Source of the DNA: Ailanthus altissimus
Taxonomy: Eukaryota > Streptophyta > Magnoliopsida > Sapindales > Simaroubaceae
DNA length: 64,000 nt
Direction of reading: 5' to 3'
NCBI GenBank assembly: GCA_946807835.1
Contig: OX327697.1
Span: 17,990,001 to 18,054,000, forward strand
The position numbers were made by a program, and so were the translations under genes. Below are positions 61,896-64,000 of the stretch, one piece after another (within the stretch, counting starts at the first letter, position 1; each line of letters begins with the position of its first letter). The notes beneath the pieces were generated by a model. The model saw only the letters and a program-made list of their open reading frames with translations. It was not told where the DNA came from and made no database searches.

Positions 61896-62954
61896 TTAGT
61901 TGTCCCCTCTGTCTTCATCTTCACTCACTGTTTCATCTTTTGCTTCTGCATCATCTTTTAAGTCTTTTGCTTTTGCATCATCTCCTAAGTCATCTGCAAC
62001 TGGAGGCACTGCATAGGCCAGAATGTTTGGCAAGTTATAGTGAGCTAGGGCAATGCGCAAAACTTGGTCTTCATATGCTATATATGATGCAGTCCACTGT
62101 TAGAGTGCGGTAAAGGCATCTTCTAACCATAACGGCCTTTGATGTATGGTCAGTTGTACTGTTAATCTTTGTGGTAGAGGTAATCGGGGAGCGAGGTCTT
62201 GCACTAGACCATCAACTATTGTAGTAATTTTGTTGTTGTCCAATATGTGTGCTGGGGAAGCATTTTTTTTATGATTTTCACTCGACTCCAACTTTAGCGC
62301 AGAGTATTATAATTAGCGAGGGATAGTAGATGCTTTGCTTTAGATGATCGAGGCTGAAAAGGATTGTGTCTTTGATCACTTTGCCAATATTAATTGTCTG
62401 CCTTGTTAGAATGGCATACAGAATAAGATCTCTCTTTGCTGTTACCGTGCTCATGTGATTGACTGGCATTAACTTGGCAGCTAAGAAATAATGCTATGCT
62501 TTGAAATCTCTGCACATGTAGCGTGCGAGAAAAGAGACCAAAAGATTTTTAGACATCGTCTATTGAGCATCTGGGATGGCCAAGTAGCGAATGGCGGCTT
62601 TATAATCTAGGTTCTGGTAGAGCTCCATATAGTCATCTCTTTATATATTGGGTAACACAAAGTATCTATTGATAACTTCAATATGGATGTGAACAGTTCT
62701 GCCTGTGATTTGGACTTTCCCATAGGTGTGCTCTTTACTATTAGCATAGAATTCTCTAACTACTTAAATAATTGCGGCATTCGATTGTGCACACAAGCGT
62801 CCCTAACCCCTTTCTGCAATAATTATTGAGATTCTTAGATAGCCCCTTCCTGTGATGTTGAAGCCTCTTTTGGAATGATTGTGCGTTTAACTTGTTAGTA
62901 TCGTAGCCTATAGAAGATGATGTAATTGACTTCTTTGATTTCTTGGGGTGCCAT
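61896..62954 (-). pseudogene. Transposase_32-type ORF downstream of pol, broken
   Basis: A minus-strand ORF of about 350 codons from the ATG at 62954 to the stop at 61896. A C-run right after the start shifts the frame by one. After that it reads PKKSKKSITSSS (basic start), LSKNLNNYCRKGLG, REFYANSKEHTYGKVQ, VINRYFVLPNI, YKAAIRYLAIP (62640-62590), LARYMCRDFKA, LAAKLMPVNHMSTVTAKRDL (62500-62430), LILYAILTRQTINIGKVI, and PSLIIILCAKVGVE (62310-62280). It ends with an acidic tail rich in D, E and K (about 62010-61900). The blocks match the 'putative plant transposon protein' domain found in many plant retrotransposons. At least two in-frame stops and two frameshifts are seen. Function is unknown. 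Confidence 0.8.
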
Positions 62955-64000
62955 TGAATACCTTTAACAATAATAATGAGCACTCCAAATATTGACAGCA
63001 ACTGCCTCTCAAACATTATAATTTGAAATCATATATGTGTGCCACATATCACTCTTTTTTTTAGCTCAAAATCACTACCGTATGCATGTGCACACGTCCA
63101 TTCTCTCATTATACAATACCACTACCTATTACAACTTATCACTCTCCACTTATGACTGTAATATGGCATCACCACCAATATATAGGCAACAATAATATAG
63201 TAATATTTTACTACCTAACCACTTGCTTAATATTTATTTTTTATTTTTTTCCATAGAAACATCGTAATAAGAATATTATACTTTATGCTCAAAGTTACCC
63301 ATTAAACATCAATCAACTAACCAATTTGAACATTAAACATCAATCAACGCACCAATTTGAACTTGTTTTGATAAGCATCCTAATATGTAGCTATGATTGC
63401 TAATAGAGAACTTCAAGTATAACCCATTAAACATCAATCAAATCACAAATTTGAACATATTTTCACAAGCATTCATGAAATTTTTTTTCCGTTTGTTTTA
63501 ATTATTAACAATGCATAATAATCATAGTATATCAAGTAAACACACTAATTATGCAATGGCAACCATATAATAAAGAGAAGCAACAAGAAATAAAATTAGT
63601 AAAGATAGGAATTTGTACCTTGAAGTAGTGAATGCTAATGTAGAGAAGAAATTAGGAGTTGTGATAAATGTGAATGATTAGATGAATTATGTGTGCTATT
63701 GTGGTGTTAATTTAAGTGGGTAATGAATTTTAGTCTAAATGTAATGTATGGGTGGTGTTTATTTGAGTGTAAGATAAAGGATGGGAGGTGTGAGATTAAA
63801 AGGATGGGAGTTAGGGTTTATGTGGTGTTTGAGAGAAAGGGGATGGAGATATGAAGACAAAAAAAGGGGAGAAGTAATAAACACCTCTCCCGTGTGGGCA
63901 CTGCGGCGCTCGTTACTGAGCTCGCGGTGGTCACAGATACTTGGGCACAATTGTGCTCAGGTGCCAGCGTTATGGCACTTACTTTCTATTTCGGGCGCTA
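62955..64000 (-). other. Leader and putative intron before the Transposase_32-type ORF
   Basis: Reading leftwards from 64000: a GC-rich block with 'gagcgccgcagtgccc' (reverse of about 63897-63912), a pyrimidine-rich leader with 'aaaccctaactc' (about 63815), and a splice-donor word CAAG|GTACAAA near 63618. Then AT-rich sequence runs to an acceptor-like 'tgttaaag' near 62964, ten bases before the ATG. No pol is visible within the window. The short minus frame at 63759-63950 looks fortuitous. Confidence 0.45.

Noticed and set aside
63759..63950. Minus-strand frame of 63 residues with many Pro, Ser and His
   Set aside because: Lies in the pyrimidine-rich leader; composition-driven and upstream of the real ORF.

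Overview
The window is nuclear DNA from a flowering plant, most likely a eudicot. It is AT-rich, with split genes whose introns have GT-AG ends. It carries plant-specific retrotransposon lineages: Ty1/Copia; Ty3/Gypsy Athila, Tat and Del/Tekay-like elements; and an L1-like LINE. No rRNA, intact tRNA, CRISPR or bacterial-type operon is visible. Almost everything is retrotransposon debris, much of it nested. Only one host gene can be defended: a four-exon, 160-residue, plant-type protein of unknown function on the minus strand (52398-53905).

Layout. 1-2211 is reversed, rearranged LTR sequence of a family called here L2 (LTRs of about 2.1-2.5 kb). 2212-7535 is a decayed Copia element (+) with its own 3' LTR, split by two Gypsy-type solo LTRs. 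7536-10393 is mostly featureless. 10394-12533 holds an L2 LTR, a reversed Copia protease fragment and an Athila protease fragment. 12534-17052 is one L2 LTR nested inside another. 17053-21222 is LINE-like sequence split by a Del/Tekay-type solo LTR. 21223-23000 is the 3' end of an Athila element plus a reversed LTR piece. 24190-26921 and 37043-37600 are minisatellites resembling Tat 3' untranslated repeats. A 10.1-kb Athila element (26922-37042, TSD CATAG) sits between the two minisatellite parts and itself contains a 5.3-kb Athila element (28431-33735). 38153-40634 is an L2 solo LTR. 41164-45038 is the 3' part of a Tat element: integrase end, 73-bp tandem repeats and an antisense extra ORF. 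45849-48968 is a mosaic of Gypsy LTR pieces. 49368-50190 is a reversed LTR fragment. 52398-53905 is the host gene. 54218-58853 is a Copia element (-) split by an L2 solo LTR. 59131-64000 is the 3' part of an Athila-type element (-) with a broken Transposase_32-type ORF.

The layers can be ordered from target-site duplications (TSDs): AGACA, CATAG, CCATC and TTGGC are perfect; GATAT/GATAC, GAAGA/GAGGA, ACCCT/ACCTT and CTTGA/CTCGA differ at one base. Every retrotransposon ORF is broken by stops, frameshifts or large deletions, so no element looks autonomous. No undescribed biological system is evident. The points most worth a second look are the Copia 3' LTR pointing into the host gene from about 310 bp upstream of its start codon, the hairpins next to the polypurine tract and inside the LTRs of the Athila-type elements, the antisense intron-containing Tat ORF, and the spliced-leader arrangement in front of the Transposase_32-type ORF. 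Family names rest on remembered protein motifs; no database search was possible.
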